Below, one piece after another: positions 6,336 through 6,697 of a stretch of 6,697 nucleotides of DNA. The position numbers and the translations under genes are program-made. The stretch's first letter is position 1. Each line of letters starts with the position of its first letter. The notes under the pieces are model-generated. The model saw only the letters and a program-made list of their open reading frames with translations, did no database searches and was not told the origin of the DNA. The stretch comes from Alteromonadaceae bacterium (GTDB lineage: Bacteria; Pseudomonadota; Gammaproteobacteria; Pseudomonadales; Oleiphilaceae): NCBI GenBank assembly GCA_013393545.1, contig JABXHG010000604.1:1-6697 (forward strand), given 5' to 3'.

Positions 6336-6697
6336 TCACTGATCGAACAGGATGACCGAACGGATGCTCTTGCCTTCGTGCATCAGGTCGAAGGCCTTGT
6401 TGATGTCTTCCAGGCCCATGGTGTGGGTCACGAACGGATCGATCTCGATCTTGCCGTTCATGTAGTCTTCCACGTAACCCGGCAGCTCGGAACGGCCTTT
6501 CACTCCCCCCAATGCGGACCCCCTCCAGACCCGGCCGCTCACCAGCTGGAACGGGCGGGGCGACATCTCCCCTCCCGCACCGGCCACACGCACTATGCTG
6601 AATTCACCCCAGCCTTTGTGACCGCACCCCAGGCCCAGACGCCACACCCTCCGGTCGCCGGTGCCGTCGAATGCGCAGGCCGCCGCTCCGACGGTCC
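6336..6697 (-). CDS. adhC: S-(hydroxymethyl)glutathione dehydrogenase, C-terminal part
   Basis: This class III zinc alcohol dehydrogenase oxidises S-hydroxymethylglutathione to S-formylglutathione with NAD+. Only about the last 119 codons are in the window; the N-terminal zinc-ligand and most of the NAD-binding residues lie beyond its right edge. The end is well conserved: SGRVWRG (near 6541-6521), [19 protein letters not shown], then [20 protein letters not shown] and [10 protein letters not shown], close to the FrmA/AdhC C-terminus. Upstream of CGHKGWGE (about 6628-6605) the frame remains open but matches the family poorly; for example, [11 protein letters not shown] stands where family members have something like FECIGNVNVMR. 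An internal GTG at 6647 is not the true start. Stop TGA at 6336-6338 lies 8 bp before fghA, so the two genes form an operon with substrate channelled from this enzyme to FghA. Confidence 0.88.
   Translation of the reverse strand, partial: TVGAAACAFDGTGDRRVWRLGLGCGHKGWGEFSIVRVAGAGGEMSPRPFQLVSGRVWRGSALGGVKGRSELPGYVEDYMNGKIEIDPFVTHTMGLEDINKAFDLMHEGKSIRSVILFDQ

Noticed and set aside
5494..6342. Long 282-codon open frame on the plus strand
   Set aside because: It lies antisense to fghA over its whole length; its openness follows from the GC-rich codon use of that gene, and the product matches nothing.

Overview
The window looks like a chromosomal segment of a moderately GC-rich marine gammaproteobacterium. 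The gene set (CspA-type cold-shock protein, membrane diguanylate cyclase, Pit transporter with a DUF47 partner, glutathione-dependent formaldehyde oxidation genes) and the codon use suggest something like Marinobacter. That genus call is inference from general familiarity, not from a search. I see no insertion sequence, prophage gene, CRISPR array, tRNA or rRNA.

Layout. Bases 2-127 (+) are the C-terminal end of a cold-shock protein, closed by a strong rho-independent terminator at 148-174. A 370-residue membrane diguanylate cyclase with intact GGEEF and I-site follows (350-1465, +). It overlaps tail to tail by 23 bp with a homocysteine S-methyltransferase-family protein (1443-2339, -). Next comes the C-terminal two thirds of a sodium:solute symporter (about 2461-3486, +) whose first three or so membrane helices are absent; it appears to be a 5'-truncated pseudogene lying head to head with the methyltransferase. 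Its end overlaps by 14 bp the end of a DUF47/PhoU-like gene (3473-4111, -), which lies downstream of a Pit phosphate permease (4143-5183, -) in one operon. The 292-bp gap 5184-5475 holds a 10-bp inverted repeat, a possible promoter for the phosphate operon and a small unrecognised + strand frame with a good Shine-Dalgarno but no matching start codon. The right end carries S-formylglutathione hydrolase (5476-6327, -) and, upstream of it, the 3' end of S-(hydroxymethyl)glutathione dehydrogenase (6336-6697, -, cut by the window).

How the genes work together. Pit imports phosphate and the DUF47 protein is its usual partner or regulator. AdhC oxidises S-hydroxymethylglutathione to S-formylglutathione, and FghA hydrolyses that to formate and glutathione, so the pair forms a formaldehyde detoxification operon. 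The methyltransferase makes methionine from homocysteine with a methyl donor that cannot be read from the sequence. The cyclase makes c-di-GMP in response to an unknown membrane signal.

No clearly new multi-gene system is visible. The points most worth a second look are the truncated symporter and its breakpoint near 2437-2465, the small frame ending at 5455 whose start looks frameshifted or non-canonical, the inverted repeat in the phosphate operon's upstream region, and the rising divergence of adhC toward the right edge, which may be a sequence-quality problem.
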